From assembly GCF_027595985.1 (NCBI RefSeq), contig NC_073313.1, positions 80,375,994 to 80,439,993 of the forward strand: a DNA stretch of 64,000 bases, in the 5' to 3' direction. The position numbers and the translations under genes are program-made. Below, in pieces: positions 55,620-64,000 of this stretch. This DNA is from Sorex araneus (Eukaryota; Chordata; Mammalia; Eulipotyphla; Soricidae). The notes below the pieces were generated by a model that worked only from the letters and a program-made list of their open reading frames with translations, ran no database searches and was not told the origin of the DNA. Numbering within the stretch: the first letter of the stretch is position 1; the number at the start of each line of letters is the position of its first letter.

Positions 55620-56265
55620 CATTTTATTTTTTTAAAAATTGTTCATAATAATTTGTTACATTTAATATTCCAACACCGATTCGACCACCATTATACCGAC
55701 CCACCACCATATTTCAAATGTTTCCACTTCAACCTCTAAACCCCACTCCCAAATCAGGAACTAAATAATTTCTTTTGTATTGCTTGTTATAAGTCCACTA
55801 AAGATGATCCAATGTGTCCACATGCTCCAGGAATAGAGATCAATTTAAATTTTTAGAACTTGATGGTGACTTTTGGACCTGGAGGCATCTCTATAGCATA
55901 TCCTTCTGTGTTGCTCTCTTTCAAGAGATTTATTTGGCTGTCTCTGGATAGTGGCCGTTAATGAGCCTATATGGTGCCAGAGGCAGTTCCTGGGTGTGAC
56001 TGTCAGGCTACTGGAAGCACAGGGAGATGGGGGGAGGTTACCCATTCCTGACTTTGTGTGAGTCTGGAAATTTCAGTCATAAGTCTCACAAACCTGGGTT
56101 TTCCGGCAGTTTCACTCATGGATGAGGCTTGTCTAAGCCTGTGGATATCAGCCAGGAGCATGGTGTCAATTAAGTTCTGGAGGGTTTTTGTTGCTGAGGC
56201 TCTGTTGGGATCGGGAGAGGAATTCACCCACCACTTCCAGGTTGCTCCTGGTGAGACATCTCTAT
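55620..56265 (-). mobile_element. Composite C2, minus orientation
   Basis: Starts with the reversed C2 3' end (TTTGTTACATTTAATATTCC, CCACCACCATATTTCAAATG, ATTGCTTGTTATAAGTCC) and runs into the GC-rich head (GCCGTTAATGAGCC, CAGGCTACTGGAAG, GGAGCATGGTGTC). Degraded, older than 45977-46800. Confidence 0.75.
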
Positions 56266-56339
56266 GGCATATCATTGCCTTTTGTCAATTTTCAGACAAT
56301 CCAGTTGCCAGGCTCATTGTGAAGACCTAAAGATGTGGT

Positions 56340-56505
56340 ACTGCTCAGGGTCCATGACGTCAAGAATTATCTGGGTCACCTGGTGTTGCTCACAACCTCC
56401 AGAGCTGGATCTGACTCCACTTGTGGGGCCATGTGGTACCAGGGACCCAACAGAGGTTGGCAGCATGCAGAGCAAGTGCTTTAACCCCTTTATATTTCTT
56501 CAGTG
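56340..56505 (-). mobile_element. SINE-A, diverged
   Basis: CTGGGTCACCTGGTGTTGCT and CCAGGGACCCAACAGAGG positions. Confidence 0.75.
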
Positions 56506-56574
56506 TTCTGTGTGATGTTTGAACGTGGGAACTTTGGGGACACAATTTGGGTTTGGATTTCTCATAAGAATAGA

Positions 56575-57205
56575 CTCTCCAACAACAGAGCAGTGGATCA
56601 TGAATATGTGGTAGATATATAATGGAATAATATGCAACTATAAGGAATGATTAAATCATGCACTTTGCTACAACATGGATGGAATTAGAAGATGTGCTAA
56701 ATAAAGTAAGCCAAATGAGGATGGACAAACACATTATAGTATCACTTATACATGGTATTTAGTGTAACTGGATGAGAAAATGTAATGGTTTAAGAAGAGA
56801 TACCTAGATCATCCTTGGCCCCAGATTATAGGGAGTAGAAGGAAAGGCATAGAGCAAAGGGGAGGGGAAGAAGAGATAGATTAGAAACAACAGAGGTAGG
56901 GGTCAAGGAGACCAGGCTCATTGGTGTTGTCAAGGAATGATAGAGCTAAATATCCAAACCACAGTCAAAAACACTGAAACTGCAACATACAAGCTTTAAT
57001 AAAATTCAAAAGGTGCTTGCTAAAATAGCAGGCTGGGGTGATGGTGGGGGTGGAGGGTAGAAGATGGAATCTAGGAAGACTGGGGGAGGGAAGTTGACAC
57101 TAGGGGTGGGATTGATGATGGAATATTTTATGTCAAAATCACAACTATGAATAACCTTGTAGTTCACAGTGCTTTCATAAAATAAAGTTTTGATAAAGAA
57201 AAATG
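56575..57205 (+). mobile_element. Old L1, ORF2 end and 3' UTR
   Basis: ATAATGGAATAATATGCAAC with the following ATGGATGGAATTAGAAGATG block, then a divergent 3' UTR ending CTTTCATAAAATAAAG. Confidence 0.75.
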
Positions 57206-57575
57206 TAAAGAATAGACACTCCCTCTAAGGATCACTGTTCTTATAAAAACAGAAAGAAACAGCCTCTCTTCTCTCTCCTCTAAGGTTAAACTTAGAAAAT
57301 CCATCACCATGGAGTCTCTATTAAGTCATATATCAAGGTAAAAGTGTTTTCTAATAAAAAAATTAAGTGTGTCCATTCTTATTTAGAAAGAAAAGTGGAT
57401 CTGGCAAAGCAGAGTCCTAGATACTAAGGGAATTTTGAAAAAAAAAAAAGAATAACTAGAATAAAAATGAGGTTCATTGGTTTGGAAGAATTTCTGGTAG
57501 AAATGTATAGTAATCTCCAGAACCACTTGTTTTTCCATTCACATTTTTATGACGTTTTTATTTTAAAAATTTTAC
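57206..57575. other. Low-repeat sequence
   Basis: Nothing recognised. Confidence 0.45.
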
Positions 57576-57577
57576 CA

Positions 57578-57745
57578 TAAGGGAGGGAGATAGTATATTG
57601 GTTAAGGTGCATGCCTGACATGTCCCCAACCTGGGTTTGATTCTTAAGTCCATTAGGTCCTCCTGAGCAATGCTGTGTCGCCCAAGAAACCCCTAGTGCT
57701 TCTGGGGTGATCTGAGTACCTCAGCACTGCAAAACCAGCAACATC
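57578..57745 (+). mobile_element. SINE-A, diverged
   Basis: AGGGAGGGAGATAGTATATT head, GGGTTTGATTCTTAAGTCC B box. Confidence 0.8.
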
Positions 57746-57849
57746 ACATCCATGGACTCTTGTGCTGAATTTACAGTCTTGTTGGTCAAGGAATGTTGGT
57801 GCCCCCCAATCTCCTGAGCACTACTTGGGATCCCGCCTAAAACTTCTAC

Positions 57850-58030
57850 CACAGGGCCTGACATGATACTATTACAGTAGGTAAGGAAGGCACTTGCTTG
57901 CATGGGGCTGATCTGGGTTCAATCCTTGGCACCTCATATGGTTCCCGGAGCACTTCCAGGAGTGATCCCTGAGGGCAGAGACAAAGGTAAGCCCTGAGCA
58001 CCACTGGGTGTGGCTCCAAAAATAAGAACA
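57850..58030 (+). mobile_element. SINE-A, diverged
   Basis: TGACATGATACTATTACAGT head, GGGTTCAATCCTTGGCACC B box. Confidence 0.85.
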
Positions 58031-58284
58031 TAAGTGACAACATCATAAAGAGACAATTGATAAAAAATTATATCCTTGCTGGTGCAATGACACTGTAAAA
58101 TAAATAAATTGAATATGAATACAATGTAACTTCTAGATCTTTGAATTTACAGTGCATTCAGTTATTAGCGAAATTTTCAACAAAAGAACAGCCAGTAGGA
58201 CTGAAGGACCAATAACACCATTTCTTCACCAAATAGTTTCAGGAGGAAGTAATTGGCCAGGGAATTTATAAACCAAAAGAAGTT

Positions 58285-59218
58285 CAGCTGGGGTGGACCA
58301 CATCCAGTGATTCTTGGAGGCTACTACTCCTGGCCAGATTCTTTTTTTTAATTTATTTTATTGAATCACCAAGTGGAAAGTTACAAAGTTCTCAGGCTTA
58401 TATCTCAGTTACACAATGCTCAAACACCCATCCCTTCACCAGTGCCCATATTCCACCACCAATAAAAACAAAAACAAAAGCAAAAACAAAACAAACAAAC
58501 AAACAAAAAGTATACATCCCACCCCTCACCCCCCAACCCACCCCGTACGTGAGTGATAATTTCACTTCCTTTACTCTTTACCTTGATTACATTCCAGATT
58601 TCAACACATAACTCACTATTGTTGTTAGAGATTCAAAACAGATCACTATTTTTGTTGGAATTTATCCCCTAAGAATACAGCTCTATTAACAGGGAAATAT
58701 TTGATAATAAGTTTTCCACTGATGAGAATGTAGAGATAAAATGTCGCGCGGCCGCCAGTTTACAATTTCTGTATTATACTAATTAAGTCCGTGAAGATTT
58801 AGGTTTGAAAATGAATCATTTCCCTTCCTGGAACAGCATGTAGCCAAAGTTAGTTCACAGTCTCCATACATGGGTGCAAGCACTTGCTGGAACCCCAATT
58901 CCTAAAGCTGTCTCTGGTTCCCGCTCGTTCCACATCCACCGGCTCTGCAGAGGCGTGGGCACCCTGGCCGAAAACCCGGCCGGCCGGAGCAAAGCACGGG
59001 CCCCGACTGGGGCTGGCCCTGTAACTCGCGGCTGTTTCAAGTTCAAAGCACACTTTTTTTTTTTCGCGCCACAAGTTCATACCTTCTCAACGGACCCACA
59101 AAATGTCGGACACCACGTCCTGGCCAGATTCTCGAGGGACCATGCAGTGCCAGGGATGGAACCTGGGACTCTCTCTTGAAAAACATGCACTTAAGTCCTG
59201 TTAACTATCTTCTCAGTT
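58285..59218 (-). mobile_element. Old SINE-A split by an L1-tailed retroposon
   Basis: GGGTGGACCACATCCAGTGA and the following body run to 58342. The SINE resumes at about 59133 with GAGGGACCATGCAGTGCCAG and TGGAACCTGGGACTC. Confidence 0.7.
58343..59117 (-). mobile_element. GC-rich L1-tailed retroposon, TSD-flanked
   Basis: 775 bp between exact copies of TCCTGGCCAGATTCT (58328-58342 and 59118-59132). Read on the minus strand, a CpG-rich 5' segment (about 58900-59117, with GCCGGCCGG) leads to a GCGGCCGCGCGACATTTT junction (58739-58756), a non-L1 middle, and an L1-type 3' end with A-rich tail. The 5' half matches no other repeat in the window. Confidence 0.85.
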
Positions 59219-59288
59219 CCTATACTCAAAGAAGTCTAAATTGTATATCAATCAATTGAGATATGTGAGAGTATATGGATTCTGATTT

Positions 59289-59449
59289 GTTTTTTTACAG
59301 GAGAAGTGGCTGTGCTCAGGGGTTACTACTGACTCTGTGCTCAGTCATCATTCATGGTGGGGTTAGAACACCATATGTGGTGCCAGGTTCTAACCAAGTC
59401 AGCTGCATGTAAAGCAATTGTTTTACCTGCTGTACTCTCTGGCTCCCAA
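59289..59449 (-). mobile_element. SINE-A, diverged
   Basis: GCTGTGCTCAGGGGTTACTA and CCAGGTTCTAACCAAGTCAG. Confidence 0.85.
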
Positions 59450-59523
59450 CCTGTTTTATATAATATTTATGAGATTGTTCTAGATATGTTATGTCAAGAA
59501 AATACTTAAATAGTATAAGCATC

Positions 59524-59805
59524 TGATAGCCTAGTTCTCCCTCTTAGAGAATCTGGCAAGCTACCGAGAGTTTATTGCGGCATTGGGAAGAGCCTGGCAA
59601 GCTCCCCGTGGTGTATTCATATGCCAAATATAGTAACAATGATGGATCTAATTCTCTTGACCTTGAAGAGCCTCTAATGCGGCACCATTGGGAAGGACGA
59701 GTGAAGAGAGGCTGCTAAAATCTCAGGGCTAGGAAAAATTTAGTTACTGGGCCTGCTCGAGCAAATCAATGATTAATGGGATGACAGTGATACAGTGATA
59801 CAGTA
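59524..59805 (+). mobile_element. Composite C1, 3' half only
   Basis: TAGTTCTCCCTCTTAGAGAA through CTTGAAGAGCCTCTAATGCG to GATGACAGTGATACAGTGAT; 5' truncated. Confidence 0.85.
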
Positions 59806-60043
59806 TAAGGTTAATGCAGTATGTTAGAAACACCCTAAAATTAAATATACATATAAAATATGGATATTTTAGAAAGAAATCTACATAAAAATAAATACTA
59901 AGTGGAAGGTGGTAGAAAGGTAGACAATTGCAGTTGTAAGGTAGAAATGGATATAGGATATAATGTACAAAATTAAGACCACAATCAACACTGCTTTGTG
60001 TTAAATAGGAAGTTAAGAGACTGAACCCTAGAAGTCTTCATCA

Positions 60044-60210
60044 TGGACTGGAGAGATTGTACAGTGGGCAGGACATTTGGCTTGCATGTAGCCAACTCGG
60101 GTTCCATCCCCAGTTGTGCATATGGTACTCCAAGCACCACCAAAAGTGATCCTTGAGCACAGAGCAAAGAGCACCTGAGCACTATTTAAGGTGTGAACCC
60201 CCCAAAAAAG
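60044..60210 (+). mobile_element. SINE-A, diverged
   Basis: GGACTGGAGAGATTGTACAG head, GGGTTCCATCCCCAGTTG B box. Confidence 0.9.
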
Positions 60211-60248
60211 ATTTCTCATCACAAGAATTTTTGCTTTTTTGTAGTTAT

Positions 60249-60373
60249 GGGCAGAGCCTGGCGAGCTACCCATGGTGTATTCAATATGCCAAAAACAGTA
60301 ACAATAAGTCTCACAATGAAAACGTTACTGGTGTCCACTTGAGCAAATTGATGAACAACGAGATGACAGTGAT
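60249..60373 (+). mobile_element. SINE-B, 3' half
   Basis: GGGCAGAGCCTGGCGAGCTA to ACAACGAGATGACAGTGA. Confidence 0.9.
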
Positions 60374-60375
60374 TA

Positions 60376-60515
60376 TGGATGCCACACTCAATAGTGTTTT
60401 GGGGACACCAGAGTACTCCTGACAATGCTTAAGGTGCCAGGAGGAATTAAGTATCAGATAACTCAGGGCCTCAATCATGTAAGGTGTGTACATTACCACT
60501 TTGAACCACATCCCT
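60376..60515 (-). mobile_element. Degraded SINE-A
   Basis: GAGTACTCCTGACAATGCTT and CAATCATGTAAGGTGTGTAC positions. Confidence 0.5.
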
Positions 60516-60533
60516 AGCATTCTTTTTGTTTTA

Positions 60534-61097
60534 TTTATTTTTTATTTATTTATTTTAAAATTTTTATTATATCACCATGTGGAAAGTTACAAAGTTTTCA
60601 GGTTTATGTCTCAGTTATACAATATTCAAACACCATCCCTTCACCAGTGCCCATATTCCACCACCAAAATCCCCAGTATACCCCCCGCCACCGCCCCCCC
60701 TCAACTGTATGACTGATGAATTTCACTTCATTTTCTCTCTACCTTGATTACATTCCATATTGCAAAACAAAACTCATTATTGTTGTTGGAGTTTCCCCCC
60801 AGGGAAGACAGCCCTACTAAGGAAGCATTTGATAATTGGTTTGTCATTAAAAGATTGTATATTTTCAGTTTTTAGAAAAGGTCGCGCGGCCGCATTAGCG
60901 GCCGCGCGGCTCAGATGTGTTCCAGTCCCGCAACCCGGAGCCATGTTAGTTGCTGCTCAGTGTCGCCAGGGTTCCATCCGGAGAAGGTGTACCAGCTGTA
61001 CCTCCTCCATCTGGATCCCTGGTTTTGTTGGCCCGGATTCGGGTCCGGAGCATTTCTCCGGCCGCGTTGATCACCAGACTGCCTGGCCTCTTCTCTC
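60534..61097 (-). mobile_element. GC-rich L1-tailed retroposon, TSD-flanked
   Basis: 564 bp between exact copies of GCATTCTTTTTGTTTTA (60517-60533 and 61098-61114). On the minus strand a CpG-rich 5' segment (60885-61097) ends in two NotI-type GCGGCCGC sites (about 60887-60906). The middle (about 60720-60880) and L1-type 3' end are shared with 58343-59117. The extreme 5' sequence differs between the two. Confidence 0.88.
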
Positions 61098-61216
61098 GCA
61101 TTCTTTTTGTTTTAATGAATCTACCTGAGAAGATAGATGTCAGCTAAGCCTACAGTGGTAATCATCACAACCTAGGTAAATCAAACTACCCTGCTGTCAC
61201 TTTAAATATACAGAGC

Positions 61217-61280
61217 AGTATGAGGGAAACACAAGCACGAAGGTGGGTATATTTTAATCTTATTAAAAAAATAAAGAAAG
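61217..61280 (+). mobile_element. L1 3' terminal fragment
   Basis: GTATGAGGGAAACACAAGCA block, then A-rich tail holding a SINE. AAATATACAGAG before (about 61205) and after (about 61497) brackets both. Confidence 0.7.
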
Positions 61281-61282
61281 AA

Positions 61283-61495
61283 GGGGCTGGATTGATAGCA
61301 CAGCTGGTAGGGCGTTTGCCTTGCACGCGGCTGACCCGGGTTTGAATCCCAGCATCCCATATGGTCCCCTGAGCACCGCCAGGGGTGGTTCCTGAGTGCA
61401 CAGCCAGGAGTAATCCCAGTTCATCGCCAGGTGAGACCCAAAAAGCAAATAAAATAAAAGAAAAGAAAAGAAAGAAAGAAAATAAATAAATAAAC
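61283..61495 (+). mobile_element. SINE-A, near consensus
   Basis: GGGGCTGGATTGATAGCACA head; long A-rich tail with AAAAG and AAAT repeats. Confidence 0.95.
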
Positions 61496-61654
61496 AAATA
61501 TACAGAGTGATGCCTTTTATGGTGTTTGGGAAGGAGGCAGGGAGAAGACAAGGACTTGGGATTTAAAAAAAGATATTTAGACTAAAAAGATTTGGATTGG
61601 ACAATATTTTCCATACAAGAAAAAGATTTTAAATAATGGCTATCTAATTTTTTT

Positions 61655-61822
61655 TTTGCCCTTTGGGTCACACCCGGCGATGCACAGGGGTTACTCCTGG
61701 CTCATGCACTCAGGAATTACTCCTGGCGGTGCTTGGGGGACCATATGGGATGCTGGGAAAAGAACCTGGGTCGGCCGTGTGCAACGCAAATGCCCTACCC
61801 GCTGTGCTATCGTTCCAGTCCC
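61655..61822 (-). mobile_element. SINE-A with TSD, near consensus
   Basis: Exact TSD GGCTATCTAATTTTTT at about 61638-61653 and 61823-61838. Confidence 0.97.
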
Positions 61823-61877
61823 GGCTATCTAATTTTTTGTAAATTCATATCAACTAAATAAGTCAGGCAGCATTTAA

Positions 61878-62242
61878 AAATTTATTTTTATTAAAACACC
61901 ATGATTTACAAATTTATTCATAATACAGTTGTTTCAGGCATATAGTGTTCCAACACAACCAGTGTGACCTTACATGGTGGGCTGTGTTTTCTAGCATCCA
62001 CTTTATTTATTTGAACCACCATGATTTACAATATTGTTCACAATAGTTTAATATTCTACCACCAGAGTGTCCCAGAGTATTCATTTCCCTTCAGTCCGTC
62101 CCTCTAACTATCTTTCTTCTTAGCCCTCACACTTGGTTAGCTCAGTTCTATAGATCAGTCCCCAGGTTCTGTTGCCTTTAGTCATTTGTTATTTCCTTAT
62201 TCTATTTCCATATATCCCACCAAAATGTTCTCTATTATGTCC
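61878..62242 (-). mobile_element. Two reversed L1-like 3' ends
   Basis: TTTTATTAAAACACCATGAT at 61891 and TTATTTGAACCACCATGATT at 62008 are two starts of the same type of 3' end, each followed by its own short 3' UTR. Confidence 0.65.
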
Positions 62243-62311
62243 TGAAAGAAGACATTCAGATGACCAATAGGCATATGAAAAATGCTGTCCATCATTTATC
62301 ATTTATCATCA
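62243..62311 (+). mobile_element. L1 ORF2 fragment, left part
   Basis: GAAAGAAGACATTCAGATGA and CCAATAGGCATATGAAAAAT; resumes at 63052. Confidence 0.85.
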
Positions 62312-62966
62312 GCAGAGAGTCTCTTGCCTGCACACCTGGCTGTCTTCCCCGGGGCCTCCTCAGAGGGGATGGGCTCCAGCTTCCCTCCCCACCCCAAGCA
62401 TAGCTCACAGTGGACAAAGACCTCCGGAGCCTAGCCACAGCCATGCTCAAGGCCTTCTCCACATGTTCGGATGAGCCTCACACATGAAGGAACCGGCAGA
62501 TGAACCCAGGTGTGTGGGACCCGGGGCTGAGACCTCCAAGGCTGCTTGGATCGGGACTGGGCCTGCTCCGACCAGATTTCCCATCTCCCAGTAGCTAGGC
62601 GGTCACACCCAGGAACTGCCCCCGGTGCTCTGTAATCCTGTCAACGGCCAGCATCCAGAGACTTAAAAGCAAGCTCCCAGAAGTGCGTGGCTGCTTTGCG
62701 GCCACATGATATCTTATAGCCTACTTCTCCTTCTGCGAGAATCTGGCAAACTACTGGGAGTTTCCTGCCCACATGGGAGAGCCTCGCAAGGTCCCCATGG
62801 ACCTTAATATGCCAAAACCAGTAACAAGCTGGGTCTCATTCCTCTGACCCTGAAAGAGCCTCTAGTACGGTATCGTTGGAAGGATGAGTAGAGAGAGGCC
62901 TCTAAAATCTCAGGGCTGGACGAATGGAGATGTTACTGAGACCGCTCAAGAAATTCGACGATCAAC

Positions 62967-63010
<44 letters not shown>

Positions 63011-63051
63011 TTGATAATGATGATGATGATGATGTTGATAATGATGATGAT
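62312..63051 (+). mobile_element. Composite C1, full length, TSD-flanked
   Basis: 740 bp including tail, between exact copies of CATTTATCATCA (62300-62311 and 63052-63063) in an L1. 5' start GCAGAGAGTCTCTTGCC, GC-rich head to about 62690, SINE-B-like half (TTAATATGCCAAAACCAGTA, CTGAAAGAGCCTCTAGTACG) and a GAT-repeat tail. Best full-length model of the family. Confidence 0.92.
62967..63051 (+). repeat. (GAT)n expanded tail of composite C1
   Basis: About 28 GAT/TGA triplets with two TTGATAA interruptions, in the place where other copies have GATGACAGTGA. Confidence 0.95.
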
Positions 63052-63145
63052 CATTTATCATCAAAGAAATGCAAATATAAACAATTAGATAACATCTCAT
63101 GCCAGTGAGACTGGCACATATCAACGACAAAAACAACTATGATCC
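63052..63145 (+). mobile_element. L1 ORF2 fragment, right part
   Basis: TCAAAGAAATGCAAATATAA and ATCTCATGCCAGTGAGACTG continue the L1 at 62243-62311. Confidence 0.85.
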
Positions 63146-63511
63146 AATTTTCAATGCGGAAGTTTCTTAAGGTTTGGTGAATCCTGTTGAGTCAATCTTA
63201 GCACAGCTTTGGCAGTCTGTGAAACTGGACTGGATGGTATTGCTCCTGGTTTAAACTCTTCCTAAATGAAAGCTGAGTGTTTGCTGCTATTTATTATTGG
63301 AATGCTTTTAAGAAAAGAATTTTAGTACTGACATTAATAAAATTCCTGAAAGTCCTTCAGTAAATTATGACCAGTGCAGCAAATATTTCAGCCAGAAGCT
63401 TGGAGAGTGGAAGTTTCTTCTTCACCTCAGAATTCTGCTTTCTATCATTGAAAGAGAGGCTTAGTTCCTACCCCCTGCAGGGAAAAAAGAAACAAATGGT
63501 TTTTGTCTTGT
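63146..63511. other. Low-repeat sequence
   Basis: Nothing recognised. Confidence 0.45.
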
Positions 63512-63680
63512 TTGTTTTGATTTTTAACTTTTTAATTCAATCAGTGTGAGATAGAGCATTACAAAGCTGTTCACAATTAGATTTCAGTCATACAGTATTC
63601 TAACACCCATCCCTCCACCAGTGTACATTTCTCAGCACCAGTGTCCCCAGGTTCCCTCCCATTATTCCCACCCCTACCCC
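63512..63680 (-). mobile_element. L1 3' end, minus orientation
   Basis: TTTTTAATTCAATCAGTGTG start, CCATCCCTCCACCAGTGTAC block. Confidence 0.88.
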
Positions 63681-63684
63681 TGCC

Positions 63685-64000
63685 AGGCCTCCTCCTCCTC
63701 CTTCTCCTCCTCCTCTTCCTCCTTCACCTCTTCCTCTTTCTTATCCTCCACCTCCTTCTCCTCCTCCTTCTCCACCTTCTCCTCCTCCACCTTCTCCTTC
63801 TCCTCCTCCACCTCCTTCTTCTCCTCCCTCTCCTCATCTACCTTCTCCTTCTCTACCGCCTCCTTCTCCTCCTCCTCCTTCTTCTTCTCCTCCTCGTCTA
63901 CCTTCTCCTTCTCCTCCTCCTCTTCCTTCTCCTCCACCACTTCCTTCTCCACCTCCTCCTCCTCCTCCATACACCTTCTCCTCCTCCTCCTCCTCATACA
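63685..64000. repeat. CTC/CTT polypyrimidine tract, runs off window
   Basis: About 310 bp of imperfect CTCCTC/CTTCTC triplets on the + strand. The acidic/lysine-rich minus-strand ORF here is a product of the repeat. Confidence 0.97.

Noticed and set aside
58738..58760. NotI-rich junctions as cloning-vector or linker contamination
   Set aside because: GCGGCCGC occurs at the same internal position of two separate, TSD-flanked retroposons, so it is part of the element; a vector artefact would not carry a TSD.
63674..63997. 107-residue Glu/Lys/Arg-rich ORF at the right edge
   Set aside because: Translation of a CTC/CTT microsatellite on the opposite strand, not a gene.

Overview
The window is eukaryotic, from a placental mammal. 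Almost everything recognisable in it is interspersed repeat DNA. The dominant repeat is a tRNA-derived SINE, present in dozens of copies from near-intact to very degraded. It has an RNA polymerase III-type head (GGGCTGGAGYGATAGCACAG ... GGTTCGATTCC). I recognise its sequence as matching the SINEs of shrews (Soricidae, e.g. Sorex). That assignment is from memory plus the copies here, not from a search. A MIR copy, MaLR-like LTR fragments and L1 pieces of several ages support a placental mammal. No bacterial, plasmid, phage or CRISPR signal was seen.

One protein gene is supported. It is an intact 76-codon minus-strand ORF (1749-1979) inside a strong CpG island (about 1660-2340), whose C-terminal 45 residues look like the SMIM10 small integral membrane protein family. 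The rest of the window has no exon I can defend.

Layout. 0-2.4 kb: SINE/L1 tails, then the CpG island and the SMIM10-like gene. 2.4-5 kb: a fold-back SINE and a SINE split by a 944-bp solo LTR. 5-15.5 kb: L1 fragments in both orientations with nested SINEs, including a composite element with a clean target-site duplication (TSD), a MIR and a twin-primed L1. 15.5-24 kb: an LTR, SINEs, a 680-bp GAAA/GGAA tract and a five-SINE cluster. 24-35 kb: mostly low-repeat sequence with scattered SINEs, an exact 78-bp tandem duplication and a CTCF-like motif. 35-43 kb: young SINEs with TSDs, a 5'-truncated L1, LTR fragments and a SINE triplication. 43-50 kb: one ancient L1 in + orientation, heavily interrupted, including by a 1.35-kb chimeric retroinsertion. 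50-58 kb: L1 3' ends, MaLR and older repeats. 58-64 kb: two unusual GC-rich, L1-tailed retroposons, a composite element with a (GAT)n tail, and a polypyrimidine tract.

The most novel material is a small ecosystem of chimeric non-autonomous retroelements. SINE-A and SINE-B share one tRNA-like head but have different bodies and tails (A-rich versus an ACAGTG-type hexamer repeat). A composite family (C) carries one GC-rich head on at least two 3' ends. A third family joins CpG/NotI-rich 5' segments to an L1-type 3' end. Many copies have legible TSDs, which fixes their boundaries and the order of insertion.

Names used below: SINE-A = tRNA head + A-rich tail; SINE-B = same head + hexamer tail; composite C = GC-rich head element (C1 with a SINE-B-like 3' half, C2 with an L1-like 3' half). 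These are working names only.
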